64,000 bases of DNA from Bin103 sp002238925 (GCA_965208065.1 OZ242313.1:3410001-3474000), one strand, 5' to 3'; positions 43,013-53,109 are shown, counted from the first letter of the stretch. Notes: generated from the sequence alone by a model not told the origin. Translations and numbers: made by a program.

Positions 43013-44113
43013 TCAATTGGTAACGGTGACCGTTACCTCGGACGCGCTCTCGTTGCGGCGGTACGCCGGGTCTTCGAGGAGGGTGAACATCACGGTGGTG
43101 GGCTCGGCGCTGAATGCCGGCGCCAGAAAGAGGAAAGTGTAAAAAAACCTGTTGCCTGCAGTAAGAACATATTCGTCCTCTCCTGACATTTTATTCACCC
43201 TGTCCGGGCCGGTCTCGTCGAGCCTGACTCTGATCGTCATGCCGGTTGAGGGTGCGGCGAGGTCCGATTCGAGGATGAGTCTGATCGTCTCGCCAAGTGA
43301 CGCCGAGTAGGTTTCCTTGTTGGTGGAGATTGACACCAGCGGGAGAACAACCGGGGACACCCGTGCGGGCCTCGGGGAAGTGGTGGCGGCGATTGTTTCC
43401 GACCACATGCCGGCGTCGTCACCGAACAGGGCACGGACCTGCACCGTGTATGCCGTTTCCGGCATCAAGCCCGGTATGGTATAGCTCCTCACGTCGCTCG
43501 CCAGATCGTCCTGCTCATCGCAAATCCCCGCATCGTCACACCAGCGCACGGCGTATCCGGTAACGATCAGGCTCGTGTCGGGCTCCATCCACGTGACCGT
43601 GACGCTCTCCGAACCGACTGCGAGAAACATCGCCGTCGGGGCCGCTACCAGCAACGGGTCCGCCGCCACCGTCACCGACGCGCTCGAATTGCCGCCGACG
43701 GTGTAGCCGCTGCCCGCCAATATTTCGGCCGTTACCGTCCGCTCTTGCGATCGCTCGACCGGCACGCTGAACTGCGCCTCGGACTGCCCCGCTGCGACGG
43801 TTGCCGTGACGGTCTCGGGATCCACATCGGCACTGGTCCCGGTTACCTGTACCGCGACCTCCAGATCGTCCACCGGTGCCGGATCTGCCGTCACCGTGAT
43901 TATGACGGTAGCGTCCGAGCCCGTCTCGTCACCCCCAGCCGCAATCGTTACCGTTACGATCGGCTCGGCGCCGCTGGCCGCCGACGGCGCCCCGGCCGAG
44001 CACCCCGCCATCGCCATCGCCATCGCCAGCGCCGCGCCCAACCACGGGAGAGCCCGCGCCGAACGAACCGAACCTGAATGCAGCCTTCGAACCAAGCTAC
44101 GTACTGTGTGCAT
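43013..44113 (-). CDS. fibronectin type III lipoprotein
   Basis: 366 residues from the ATG at 44113, with GGAGGG upstream. The signal peptide ends in a clear lipobox (AMAMAMAGCSAG). A Calx-beta-like or Ig-like segment (about 45-150) is followed by an FN3 domain (about 155-250: APTAMFLAVGSESVTVTWME, then YTIPGLMPETAYTVQVRA) and a second sandwich with unpaired Cys residues in WCDDAGICDEQ. Surface-anchored adhesion or matrix protein by its domains; no partner visible. Confidence 0.8.
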   Translation of the reverse strand: MHTVRSLVRRLHSGSVRSARALPWLGAALAMAMAMAGCSAGAPSAASGAEPIVTVTIAAGGDETGSDATVIITVTADPAPVDDLEVAVQVTGTSADVDPETVTATVAAGQSEAQFSVPVERSQERTVTAEILAGSGYTVGGNSSASVTVAADPLLVAAPTAMFLAVGSESVTVTWMEPDTSLIVTGYAVRWCDDAGICDEQDDLASDVRSYTIPGLMPETAYTVQVRALFGDDAGMWSETIAATTSPRPARVSPVVLPLVSISTNKETYSASLGETIRLILESDLAAPSTGMTIRVRLDETGPDRVNKMSGEDEYVLTAGNRFFYTFLFLAPAFSAEPTTVMFTLLEDPAYRRNESASEVTVTVTN

Positions 44114-44339
44114 CACGAATCCCTCCACAACGATACGAAAGATCGCTACCACTCATACTCGACTCAAGAAGTGCACCAGACTGCGCATCCTGTCAACGGT
44201 TGGCACGCACCGGTCATGCTCGTCGAACGTACCTGCACGACCCTTCGTGGCACGCCGCGGCGCTCGCCGAGCGGTTCGACACGAGAGCCGACGCCGGACG
44301 CTTGACGACGGGTTGTCCGCGGTCATAGGTTGCCGGCTC

Positions 44340-46136
44340 GTGAGTCTGCCGCCCGATATCAGCGAAGCCGCCGGCACGCGGCGGGTGCTGCCGCGGCTGG
44401 TGGCGATGATGCCGGGCAGCAAGTACTGGCGGCTGCCGGTGTTCTGCCTGGCGCTGGCCGGCGGCGCCGGTGCAGCCGTGGTCGCGCCGTTTCTGGCCGG
44501 GCGCTTCCTGTTCGACGAGGTACTGTCGCCGCAGGGCCGGTTCGCCGGCATGGTGCTGCTGGCAGTGGGGCTGATCCTGCTTGCGCGCCTGACCGAGGTG
44601 GGCTTCCGCATTGCCTGGGGATGGGTCAACGCCGCCTTCATTCACGACCTGGAGATCACCCTCAAGCGCACCGCCTTTCAATCGCTGCAGCGGCTGTCGA
44701 TGCGCTTCCACACCGCGCGCCACAGCGGCGAAATGATGACCCGGCTGGAGCAGGACGCCTCCGACGTCGCCCTGCTGTTCCACATTATCGCGCCGTCTGC
44801 GCTGCACGGCGGCATCTTCCTGGCTGGGTCGCTGGTCGCCATGCTGCTGCTCGACTGGCAACTCGCCATCGTCGCCATCCTCCCCTTCCCGGTGCTGCTG
44901 ATCGCGTTCCGGCGCATCCTGCCGGAGGTCAGCTCATACTTCGACCGGCTGTTCCGTGCCGAGGCGGAGCTGCGCACCGTGGCCACCGACACCGTGACCG
45001 GCGCCCGCGTGGTGCGCGCGTTCGGCGGCCAACAGCGTGAACTGGCGCGATTCGCGGCGCCCAACCGCGAGGCGGCGCGCCTCGGCTTCCTGGCGGAGGC
45101 GATGACCGGCACCACGCGGCCGCCGATGGAGTTGGTCACCGAGCTGGTGCTGGTCGGGGTGTGGGCGGCCGGTGCATGGGCGGTGGCGCGCGACCAGGTG
45201 ACGGTAGGCCTGGTGATTACCTTCGCCGGCTACCTGTCGCGCTTCTTCTGGCCGGTGGGCGGTTTGGTCGACCTGGCCGAGGAGTGGGGCCGGGTGGCCA
45301 CCGCCGCGCGCCGCCTGCTTGCGCTGATCGACGCCCGTCCCGACCTGCCGGAACCACGGCAGCCGCACCGTATCGCCGGCGTGCGCGGCGGCGTTGCCCT
45401 GGAGAAGGTGACATTCGCTTACGAAGAGGGACAGCCGGCGCTGCGCGAGGTGAGCCTGCACGCGGCGCCGGGCGAGATGATCGGCCTGGTGGGGCCCACC
45501 GGCGCCGGCAAGTCGACGGTGATCAACCTGCTCGCGCGGCTGTACGACGCTGATGCCGGCGTGGTGCGGGTGGCGGGTCACGACGTGCGCGACCTGGCGG
45601 GCGTGGAGCTTGCCGCACAGCTTGGCGTGGTACTGCAGGACACCTACCTGTTTATCGGCAGCGTGGCCGCCAACATCGGCTACGCCAATCCGGAGGCGAC
45701 GCGCGAGCAGATTATCGCGGCAGCGGTGGCCGCCGATGCGCACCAGTTCATCCTGGAGCTGCCGGACGGCTACGACACCGAACTGAGCGCCGGCGGCCAG
45801 GGGCTGTCCGGCGGCCAGCGGCAGCGGCTCGGCATCGCCCGCGCCCTGCTTGCAGACCCGCCCATCCTGCTGATGGACGAGGCCACCGCCAGCGTCGACA
45901 CCGAGACCGAGGTACGCATCCAGAGCGCCATCGAGCGGCTCGTGCACGGGCGCACCGTGGTGGTGATCGCGCACCGCCTGTCCACCTTGCGCCGCGCGGC
46001 ACGGCTGTATGCGCTGGACGGCGGCCGCGTGGTGGAGAGCGGCACCCACGACGAGCTGATGCATGCGGACGGCTACTATCGCAGGCTCGTGCAGCGGCAG
46101 CGCGAGGCGCTGCACGTCATTGGAGTGGGAGAATGA
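44340..46136 (+). CDS. ABC exporter half-transporter 1 (MsbA/LmrA type)
   Basis: 598 residues from GTG 44340 (other starts possible). Six transmembrane helices occupy about residues 25-330, and the ATPase follows, with Walker A GLVGPTGAGKSTVIN, signature LSGGQRQRLGIARALL and Walker B PPILLMDEATASVD. It heads an operon with DUF1854 (46133) and a second exporter half (46654), joined by four-base overlaps, so the two halves probably form a heterodimer. Substrate unknown. Confidence 0.92.
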   Translation: MSLPPDISEAAGTRRVLPRLVAMMPGSKYWRLPVFCLALAGGAGAAVVAPFLAGRFLFDEVLSPQGRFAGMVLLAVGLILLARLTEVGFRIAWGWVNAAFIHDLEITLKRTAFQSLQRLSMRFHTARHSGEMMTRLEQDASDVALLFHIIAPSALHGGIFLAGSLVAMLLLDWQLAIVAILPFPVLLIAFRRILPEVSSYFDRLFRAEAELRTVATDTVTGARVVRAFGGQQRELARFAAPNREAARLGFLAEAMTGTTRPPMELVTELVLVGVWAAGAWAVARDQVTVGLVITFAGYLSRFFWPVGGLVDLAEEWGRVATAARRLLALIDARPDLPEPRQPHRIAGVRGGVALEKVTFAYEEGQPALREVSLHAAPGEMIGLVGPTGAGKSTVINLLARLYDADAGVVRVAGHDVRDLAGVELAAQLGVVLQDTYLFIGSVAANIGYANPEATREQIIAAAVAADAHQFILELPDGYDTELSAGGQGLSGGQRQRLGIARALLADPPILLMDEATASVDTETEVRIQSAIERLVHGRTVVVIAHRLSTLRRAARLYALDGGRVVESGTHDELMHADGYYRRLVQRQREALHVIGVGE

Positions 46137-46657
46137 ACGGCACCGCAGACGCCGCCCGCGGCGGCGGCGCCGGCCTGCCGCGGCTGGGACCCGAGCGGGT
46201 GCGGTTCGAGCGCACCGGCGGCTACTTGGTACGGGCGGTGCTGACCGACGGCGGCCGCCACGAGCCGGTCGACTTCTACCGCGCCTTCCCCTACTCCGCC
46301 CCGGACGACCTGGTCGCCTTGCGCGACAGCGGCGGCACGGAGCTGGGCCTGCTTGCCCCGCTGGCGGCGTTCCCGGCGGCCGACCGCGAGATCGTGCTGG
46401 AGGAGCTGAACCGGCGCTATTTCGCGCCGCGCATCGTCTCCGTCGACGCGCTCGCCGAGCGCTTTGGCCAGTCTCACTGGCGGGTAACTACCGACGCCGG
46501 TTCCGCCCGGTTCACGGTGCAGAACGAACACGCCAACCTGCGCGACCTGGCCGACGGAACCTTGCTGCTGATCGCCGTGGACGGCAACCGCTACCGGCTG
46601 GCGCCGCGCGCCGAGTTGGCGCCGCGCATCCGCCGCAAGCTGGAGGCAATGTTTTGA
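46133..46657 (+). CDS. DUF1854 protein between two ABC exporters
   Basis: 174 residues, coupled to both neighbours (ATGA at 46133, TTGA at 46654). It reads LGPERVRFERTGGYLVRAVL, RAFPYSAPDDLVALRD, ELNRRYFAPRIVSVDALAER, FGQSHWRVTTDAGSARFTVQ, ending near RIRRKLEAMF. This is the DUF1854 family, known to sit between ABC exporter halves and in other genomes reported near cyanophycin genes; no cyanophycin genes are seen here. Soluble, probably an accessory to the exporter. Confidence 0.85.
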   Translation: MNGTADAARGGGAGLPRLGPERVRFERTGGYLVRAVLTDGGRHEPVDFYRAFPYSAPDDLVALRDSGGTELGLLAPLAAFPAADREIVLEELNRRYFAPRIVSVDALAERFGQSHWRVTTDAGSARFTVQNEHANLRDLADGTLLLIAVDGNRYRLAPRAELAPRIRRKLEAMF

Positions 46658-48870
46658 CCGTCGCTTTGACCGTCCCGCCACCGGTCGCGGCGCTGGCGGC
46701 GCGCGCGGCTCCCGGCGAGGAGGTGCTGCACTGCCTGCCTGCGGACCTGGACCGGCACGCGCGCTACCAGGACGGATACACCGTGATCACGGCGCGCAGC
46801 ATCCTCGCCGTGGCTGGCGGCCGGGTGGACCGCTACCCGCGCCGCACCGGCGACCGCTTCGCCGCCCACGTGATGACCGGCTCCGGCGTACTGCTGGTGG
46901 CGCGTGCCGGCGACGACGACGGCGACCGCGCGGCCAGCGAGGCCGTCGCCTGGTTCAGCCGCCGCCACGCCACCGCATACCTGCGCCTGGCGGCCTCCCT
47001 CGGCGCTCCCGCATCCGCCGTCGGGAGTGACGGCGGCGAGACGCCGCGCGGCGCCTCGAGCATCGATCAGCGCGGCGGTTTTGCGCGCGACTGGGTAGCC
47101 GAGCCGCTGCGCGACCCGCGCGGCGTGCTGGCCCGGCTGGCCCGCTTCCTGCGCCCGCAGCGCGGCATCCTTCTGTACAGCCTGGTCCTGTTCGTCGTGG
47201 CCAACGTGCTCACCCTGCTGATCCCGCAGCTCACGCGCATCCTGGTCGACGGCGCGCTGGTGCCGCGCACCGTCGAGGCCGGGCCGGTGGCGCTGCTGCT
47301 CGGCGCCATGGCGGCAGCCTACGTGCTGCGCGCCGGCATCACCGTGCTGCGCAACCGTGCCGTGGCACGCCTCAGCTCACGGCTGGTGTACGACCTCCGA
47401 ACCGCCGTCTTTGCCAGCGTGCAGCGCATGTCGCTGCGCTTCGTCTCAACCAAGCCTCCCGGCGACATCGTCAACCGGGTCGCCGTCGACACCACCAACC
47501 TGCGCCGCTTTCTGCAGAATTGGGGCACCGACGGCGTCAGCCAGGTACTGCTGTTCGGCCTGCTGTGCGCCGTCACCTTCAGCCAGAACTGGCTGCTGGC
47601 GCTGCTCACCGTATCGACCATCCCGCTCGCCCTGCTGCTGGCCGTAGTCGTGTGGCGCCTGGCGCGCTGGATGGAGCGCACCCATCATCGCCTGCACGAC
47701 AAGATCGGCACCTTCGTGCTCGACGTGCTGGCCGGTATCCGGGTGATCAAGGCGTTCCGCCGCGAGGCGGCGGAGGTGGACCGTTACCGGAGCTGGACCG
47801 CTCGCAAGTACGTAATCGACGTGCGCAACCAGAAAATCTGGCGCGTCATGGGACCGCTGGTGGAGTTCGCCACCCGGCTCGGCGAATTGCTGGTGTTTCT
47901 GGCCGGCGGCTACCTGGTGCTGGCCGGCGAGATCAGTCTCGGCGAACTGGTGCAGTTCGCGGCCTACGTGGTACTGCTCGCCGAGCCGCTGGCGTGGGCC
48001 GGCGAGGTGCCGCAGCGCCTGGTCGAGACGCTCACCTCGGCGGAACGCATCTTCGAAGCGATCGACCAAGAGCCCGAAATCGAAACCGCGGCGCGTCCGG
48101 TGCACCGGACGTTGTCCGGCGAAGTGGAGTTCCGCAACGTGGAGTTCGCCTACCGCCTGGGCGAACCGGTGCTGCATGACTTCTCGCTGCACCTGCCCGC
48201 CGGCGAGACAACCGGGTTGGTGGGCTCCTCCGGCGCCGGCAAGTCGACGGTAATCAACCTGCTGCTGCGCCTCTACGACGTCGACCGCGGGCAGATTCTG
48301 CTCGACGGCACCGACCTGCGCCTCCTGGAACCGGCAACGCTGCGCAGCCAGGTGGGGGTGGTGCTGCAGGATCCGTTCCTGTTCACCGGCTCGGTGGCGG
48401 ACAACATCCGCTACGCCAGGCCCGACGCCACCGATGCCGAGGTGGTGCGGGCCGCGCGCGTCGCGCAGGCGGACGACTTCGTGATGCGGTTTGCCGACGG
48501 CTTCGATACGCTGGTCGGCGAGCGCGGCCAGCGGCTGTCGGGCGGCGAGCGCCAACGCATCTCCATTGCCCGCGCCATCCTGCACGATCCGCGCATCCTG
48601 ATCCTCGACGAGGCCACCTCGGCGCTCGACCTGGAAACCGAGGAGCGCATCCACGCCGCGCTCGCCGCCCTCACCCGCGGGCGCACGGTGATTGCCATCG
48701 CTCACCGGCTGGCCACCCTGAGCCGCGCCCGGCGGCTGGTGGTGTTGGAGGCCGGACGCATCGCCGAGTCCGGCACCCACCAGGAATTGATGGCAATCGG
48801 CGGTCGATACTTCGCCATGGTGGAGGCACAGCGAGCCCTGGCCGACGCCCGCACCCTGTCCCACGCCTGA
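46654..48870 (+). CDS. ABC exporter half-transporter 2 with N-terminal extra domain
   Basis: 738 residues from TTG 46654, overlapping the DUF1854 stop. The first about 150 residues form a soluble domain not found in MsbA (GEEVLHCLPADLDRHARYQD and a strand-rich segment), then a TM domain from about residue 165 and an ATPase with GLVGSSGAGKSTVIN, LSGGERQRISIARAIL and RILILDEATSALD. The extra domain may be how DUF1854 or a substrate is recognised. Both Walker and signature motifs look competent in both halves. Confidence 0.92.
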   Translation: MTVALTVPPPVAALAARAAPGEEVLHCLPADLDRHARYQDGYTVITARSILAVAGGRVDRYPRRTGDRFAAHVMTGSGVLLVARAGDDDGDRAASEAVAWFSRRHATAYLRLAASLGAPASAVGSDGGETPRGASSIDQRGGFARDWVAEPLRDPRGVLARLARFLRPQRGILLYSLVLFVVANVLTLLIPQLTRILVDGALVPRTVEAGPVALLLGAMAAAYVLRAGITVLRNRAVARLSSRLVYDLRTAVFASVQRMSLRFVSTKPPGDIVNRVAVDTTNLRRFLQNWGTDGVSQVLLFGLLCAVTFSQNWLLALLTVSTIPLALLLAVVVWRLARWMERTHHRLHDKIGTFVLDVLAGIRVIKAFRREAAEVDRYRSWTARKYVIDVRNQKIWRVMGPLVEFATRLGELLVFLAGGYLVLAGEISLGELVQFAAYVVLLAEPLAWAGEVPQRLVETLTSAERIFEAIDQEPEIETAARPVHRTLSGEVEFRNVEFAYRLGEPVLHDFSLHLPAGETTGLVGSSGAGKSTVINLLLRLYDVDRGQILLDGTDLRLLEPATLRSQVGVVLQDPFLFTGSVADNIRYARPDATDAEVVRAARVAQADDFVMRFADGFDTLVGERGQRLSGGERQRISIARAILHDPRILILDEATSALDLETEERIHAALAALTRGRTVIAIAHRLATLSRARRLVVLEAGRIAESGTHQELMAIGGRYFAMVEAQRALADARTLSHA

Positions 48871-48911
48871 CCCGCGGGCAGCCGCGCCGGAATCTGCGAT
48901 AATCGCGGCCG

Positions 48912-49328
48912 ATGGCCGAGAACAAGACTCGCAAGACCGGCGCGGACGTGGAAGGATTCCTCGCCGGGGTCGACAATGCCCGCCGCAAGGCGGACAGCCA
49001 GACGTTGCTGGCAATGATGAAGCGGATTACCGGGCTGGAGCCGGAGATGTGGGGGCCGAGCATCGTCGGCTTCGGATCCTACCACTACCGCTACGACTCG
49101 GGGCGGGAGGGGGACATGCCGATGACCGGCTTTTCGCCGCGCAAGCAGAGCCTGACCGTGTACGTGATGCCGGGATTCGCCGGCTCCGAGGATCTGCTGG
49201 CACGGCTCGGCAAACACCGCACCAGCGTCTCCTGCCTGTATATCAACAAGCTCGCCGATGTCGACCAGGAGGTGCTCGCCGAGCTGATCGGCCGGTCGTT
49301 TGCACACATGCGGCAACGCCAGTGCTGA
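48912..49328 (+). CDS. DUF1801 domain protein
   Basis: 138 residues from ATG 48912 (MAENKTRKTGADVEGFLAGV). It contains MWGPSIVGFGSYHYRYDSGR and GFSPRKQSLTVYVMPGF, the hallmark core of DUF1801 (YdhG-like) proteins, ending with SCLYINKLADVDQEVLAELI. Small cytoplasmic protein of unknown biochemical role. It stands alone 41 bp after the exporter operon. Confidence 0.85.
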   Translation: MAENKTRKTGADVEGFLAGVDNARRKADSQTLLAMMKRITGLEPEMWGPSIVGFGSYHYRYDSGREGDMPMTGFSPRKQSLTVYVMPGFAGSEDLLARLGKHRTSVSCLYINKLADVDQEVLAELIGRSFAHMRQRQC

Positions 49329-49400
49329 GCCGATAGCCGCGCGCGCCCACACCGGTACGATTGACGCGCCCAATCTGGACCGGTAGTATCGCTATAATCC

Positions 49401-50744
49401 ATGATGTCATCAACATTTCCGGGGCGATGCATTTGCCGACCGCTGGCGGCGGTCGCGCCTCTCGTTGCGGTCGTCGCGTTGGTCGGTTGCGGACCTGCCG
49501 CCGTGCCCACGGCCGACTGCGACACCTGGGCCACCGAGGAGTTCTTCGAAGATGCTTCGATTCGCGATGTGGCCACCTGCGTGCATGGCGACGGCGACCT
49601 CCACGCCCGTGGCGAACACGGCAATACGCTGCTCCACTTTGCCGCCGGGTACACCAGCGATCCGCGCATTCTCGACAGGCTGCTCGCCGCCGGCGCCGAC
49701 GTGAACGCGCGCAACGATGCGGGCACCTTTCCCCTGCACTACGCCGTCGGGTTCAACGACGATCCCGCCATGATCACCACCCTGGTCGATGCCGGAGCCG
49801 ACCTGGAGGGCCGGAACGACATCGGCTTCAGGCCGCTGCACTTCGGTGCCGCCAACAGTGACGTTCCCGAGATGGTGGCCGCCCTGTTGGACGCCGGTGC
49901 GGAACTGAACGCCCAGCATGGCCTGCGTGGCTCGGCACTGCACGTGGCCGCCGCGTTCAACGGCAACCCGGAGATGATTCGCGTGCTGGTCGCCGCCGGA
50001 GCGGATCCGATCGGACTCAACCTGTCCGGGCTCACACCGCTGCACAGCGCCGCACTGAACGAGAACCCGGCGGTCTTCACTGCATTGCTGGAAGCCGGCG
50101 CCGAGATCAACCACCTGAACCTGTCCGAAGGCACGCCCCTGCATGCCGCCGCGGCCGCCAACGACAACCCCGCCGTGATCATGCTGTTGGTGGCCGAGGG
50201 GGCAGATCTTGAACTGCGCAACGACCGGGGACAATCCGCGCTGCACGTCGCGGCCGCCGAAAGCGAGAATCCGGACGTGGTCGAGGCGCTGCTGAACGCC
50301 CATCGCAGCGCCGGCATCAGTGTGCAGCCGCGCAACAACTACGGCAACACGCCCCTGCACGTGGCCGCGGCCAACAGCTACCTCCCCGTCGTGCTCACCA
50401 CGCTGGTCCGCGCCGGGTTGGACATTGGCGCACGCAACCATAACGGCGAGACCCCTCTGCACGCGCTCGCGATTTTTTCGTCGGAGCGAAGGGCGCGGAG
50501 AGTGGGTGCCGCGCTTGCCGGATTGCTGGTCGAACTGGGCGCCGACAAGGACGCGCGCGATGACGACGGCCGCACCCCGTTGCACAGTGCCACCCTGCAC
50601 AACGAGCACCTGGAAGTGGTGGTGGCGCTGCTGTCGGTCGAACCGGACGTGAACGCGCGCGACAACCATGGCCGCACCCCGCTCTACTATGCCGTCGACG
50701 AGGCTACCGTCGCGGCACTGAAAGAAGCCGGCGCGACCCTGTAG
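49401..50744 (+). CDS. ankyrin-repeat lipoprotein
   Basis: 447 residues. Signal and lipobox (LVAVVALVGCGPA) indicate a lipid-anchored envelope protein. From about residue 70 to the end are about 11 ankyrin repeats, recognisable by G.TPLHxAA and LLxAGAD: TLLHFAAGYTSDPRILDRLL, FPLHYAVGFNDDPAMITTLV, SALHVAAAESENPDVVEALL and so on. The repeats bind proteins. Exported ankyrin proteins are common in host-associated bacteria, but no host is shown here. Confidence 0.9.
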   Translation: MMSSTFPGRCICRPLAAVAPLVAVVALVGCGPAAVPTADCDTWATEEFFEDASIRDVATCVHGDGDLHARGEHGNTLLHFAAGYTSDPRILDRLLAAGADVNARNDAGTFPLHYAVGFNDDPAMITTLVDAGADLEGRNDIGFRPLHFGAANSDVPEMVAALLDAGAELNAQHGLRGSALHVAAAFNGNPEMIRVLVAAGADPIGLNLSGLTPLHSAALNENPAVFTALLEAGAEINHLNLSEGTPLHAAAAANDNPAVIMLLVAEGADLELRNDRGQSALHVAAAESENPDVVEALLNAHRSAGISVQPRNNYGNTPLHVAAANSYLPVVLTTLVRAGLDIGARNHNGETPLHALAIFSSERRARRVGAALAGLLVELGADKDARDDDGRTPLHSATLHNEHLEVVVALLSVEPDVNARDNHGRTPLYYAVDEATVAALKEAGATL

Positions 50745-50809
50745 GAAGAAATCGGACAGAGTCGGACGTCGTTCTTGACGGTCCGGCGCGCCGTTCCATA
50801 CTAATAGCC

Positions 50810-52018
50810 ATGTTGCGGACTCTGCGCTCGGTGCTGCGCTTCCGGCGGCGTGCCCGAACGCGCGCCGAACGGCTGCGCGCCAAAGCCGCGAACATTGACG
50901 ACTTGCGCAGCCTGGCGCTGCGCCGGCTGCCGAGCGGGGTATTCAACTACATCGACGGCGGCGCCGAGGACGAGGTGACCATGCGCGCCAACAGCGCGGC
51001 GTTCCGGCGCTGGAACTTCGCCCCGCGCGTGCTATGCGACGTGTCGCAGGTGGATACCTCCACCACGCTGCTCGGACGCCGGCTGCCGATTCCGCTGGTG
51101 CTCGCGCCGGCCGGATTCAGCCGCATGCCCGACCCGGACGGCGAGTTGGCGGTGGCACGCGCCGCCGCCCGCGCCGGGCTCCCCTACAGTCTGTCCACCG
51201 TGGCGACGCGTTCGATCGAGGAGGTGGCCGCCGCCGCGGACGGCTGCAACTGGTTTCAACTCTATCCGCTGCGCGACCGTGAGTTGACCCGCGACCTGGT
51301 GCGGCGGGCCGCGGGCGCCGGCTACCAGGCGATGATGCCCACCGTGGACATGGCGGTTTCCGGCCGCCGCGAGCGCGACGTGCGGCACGGCTTCACGCTG
51401 CCCCCGCAGATCGGTCTCGGCACGATACTGGACGGCATCCGCCACCCCGGCTGGACCTGGCGCTTCATTCGCTCGGAGCCGATCGTGTTCTCCAACGTGA
51501 TTGGCCGTTCGGCAGCCGACGGCACCACGCCGGTAGCCCTGGCCGACTTCATCAACACGCAGTTCGATCCCGGGTTTTCCTGGCAAGACGTGGCGTGGCT
51601 GCGCGACGTGTGGCAGGGAGCGCTGGTCCTCAAGGGCATCCAGACGGTCGCCGACGCCCGTATCGCCGCCGACCACGGCTGCGACGCCATCGTGCTGTCC
51701 AACCACGGCGGCCGCCAGCTCGACGGCGCCCCGCCCGCGCTCGACCTGGTGGCGCCGGTGGCGGATGCGGTGGGCGACCGGGTGGCCGTGATCTGCGACG
51801 GCGGCGTGCGCCGCGGCGGCGACATCGTCAAGGCGCTGGCCCTGGGCGCCCACGCCTGCATGGCCGGGCGCGCCTACCTGTACGGGCTGGGCGCCGGCGG
51901 CGAGGCCGGCGTGGACTACGCCATCGAGCTGCTCGCCGAGGAAATGCACCGCACCATGGCGCTCATCGGCTGCACCTCGGTAGCACAGATCAGCCGCGCC
52001 CACGTGGCCCCGGCATGA
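50810..52018 (+). CDS. lldD: FMN-dependent alpha-hydroxyacid dehydrogenase (L-lactate dehydrogenase-like)
   Basis: 402 residues. An FMN enzyme of the TIM-barrel family that oxidises L-lactate or another 2-hydroxy acid and passes electrons to the respiratory chain. FNYIDGGAEDEVTMRAN, PLVLAPAGFSRMPDPDGELA, NWFQLYPLRDR and VLSNHGGRQLDGAPPALD (catalytic His and Arg) are the family motifs, with FMN phosphate contacts in VICDGGVRRGGDIVKALALG. The symbol is assigned by family; other 2-hydroxy acids are possible substrates. Confidence 0.88.
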   Translation: MLRTLRSVLRFRRRARTRAERLRAKAANIDDLRSLALRRLPSGVFNYIDGGAEDEVTMRANSAAFRRWNFAPRVLCDVSQVDTSTTLLGRRLPIPLVLAPAGFSRMPDPDGELAVARAAARAGLPYSLSTVATRSIEEVAAAADGCNWFQLYPLRDRELTRDLVRRAAGAGYQAMMPTVDMAVSGRRERDVRHGFTLPPQIGLGTILDGIRHPGWTWRFIRSEPIVFSNVIGRSAADGTTPVALADFINTQFDPGFSWQDVAWLRDVWQGALVLKGIQTVADARIAADHGCDAIVLSNHGGRQLDGAPPALDLVAPVADAVGDRVAVICDGGVRRGGDIVKALALGAHACMAGRAYLYGLGAGGEAGVDYAIELLAEEMHRTMALIGCTSVAQISRAHVAPA

Positions 52019-52042
52019 CGCCGTAGCGGCGATGCGTTGGCC

Positions 52043-52663
52043 ATGGGAATGGTGATCGGCCTCACCGGCGGCATCGGCAGCGGCAAGTCGCTGGTCGCCG
52101 GCCTGCTCGCGGAGCGTGGCGCGACGTTGATCGATGCCGACACGGCCGCACACGAAGTGTACCGTCCGGGCAGCGACGGCTGGCGCGCGGTGGTGGCGGC
52201 ATTCGGCGACGGGATCGTGGACGAGGCCGGCGCCATCTCGCGTCCGCGCCTGGGCCGGATCGTGTTCAGCGACGCCGACGCGCGCGGCAAACTGAACGCT
52301 ATTGTCCACCCGCGGGTACGCCGCCTGCTCGCCGATCGCATCGCGCAGGCCCGGCGCGGCGGCGCGCGGGCGGTGGTGGTGGAAGTGCCGCTCCTGGTGG
52401 AGGCGATCAGGGCGGGCGGCGGCTGGACACGAACCTATGACGAAGTTTGGGTAGTCACCGCCCCGGAACGGCAGGTGATCGACCGCCTGCTGGCGCGCGG
52501 CATGACGGAGGCGCGCATCCGGGCGGTGATGGCGGCGCAGGCGAGCACGGAGGAACGGCTGCGCTACGCCGACGTGGCAATAGACAACAGCTCCAGCGTC
52601 GACCGCCTGCGCGAGCGCGTGGCGGCACTGTGGGACGAGCGGCTGGAGGCGCGTGCAACGTAG
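52043..52663 (+). CDS. coaE: dephospho-CoA kinase
   Basis: 206 residues from ATG 52043 (a TTG six bases earlier is possible). It phosphorylates the 3'-hydroxyl of dephospho-CoA, the last step of coenzyme A synthesis. P-loop GLTGGIGSGKS at residues 6-16, DADTAAHEVYRPG, AIVHPRVRRLL and VVEVPLLVEA are the CoaE set. It is the one clear housekeeping gene in the window and supports this half being chromosomal. Confidence 0.93.
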   Translation: MGMVIGLTGGIGSGKSLVAGLLAERGATLIDADTAAHEVYRPGSDGWRAVVAAFGDGIVDEAGAISRPRLGRIVFSDADARGKLNAIVHPRVRRLLADRIAQARRGGARAVVVEVPLLVEAIRAGGGWTRTYDEVWVVTAPERQVIDRLLARGMTEARIRAVMAAQASTEERLRYADVAIDNSSSVDRLRERVAALWDERLEARAT

Positions 52664-52716
52664 CGGCTGGACCTGCCGGCGCTTGGTGATACGATACCGG
52701 CACGACGGGAGGTACG

Positions 52717-53106
52717 ATGCCGTTTTTTGCACTGAACGAGCTGCCGAAGCTGGAGCTGTTTCCCGGCATTCGCAGCGCCCTGGTAGCGGGGGAGCGGGTA
52801 ATGCTGTCCGCGCTGGAGATGGACGCTGGCGGCGTGGTGCCGGAGCACAGCCATCCGCATGAACAGGCGGGCCTGGTCCTGGACGGCAAGCTGCGCCTGC
52901 GCATCGGCGACGAGGAGCGCGAGCTGGAGCCGGGCGACGCGTTCCTGATTCCAGCCAACGTCGTTCACTCCGGTGTGGTGACCGCCGGGCCCGCCCGCGT
53001 GCTCGACATCTTCAGCCCGGTGCGCGAGGACTACGTGAACCGCTACAACAGCTTCACCGGCACCGGCGGCGACACCCGCTGGCAAGACCGCGCAACCGGC
53101 CGGTAA
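52717..53106 (+). CDS. single-domain cupin
   Basis: 129 residues from ATG 52717. The metal-binding cupin motifs are complete: EHSHPHEQAGLVLDGKLRLRIG (H, H, E) and PGDAFLIPANVVHSGV (P, H). A small beta-barrel that may sense or convert a small ligand. Position after coaE is probably coincidental. Confidence 0.88.
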   Translation: MPFFALNELPKLELFPGIRSALVAGERVMLSALEMDAGGVVPEHSHPHEQAGLVLDGKLRLRIGDEERELEPGDAFLIPANVVHSGVVTAGPARVLDIFSPVREDYVNRYNSFTGTGGDTRWQDRATGR

Positions 53107-53109
53107 CGG

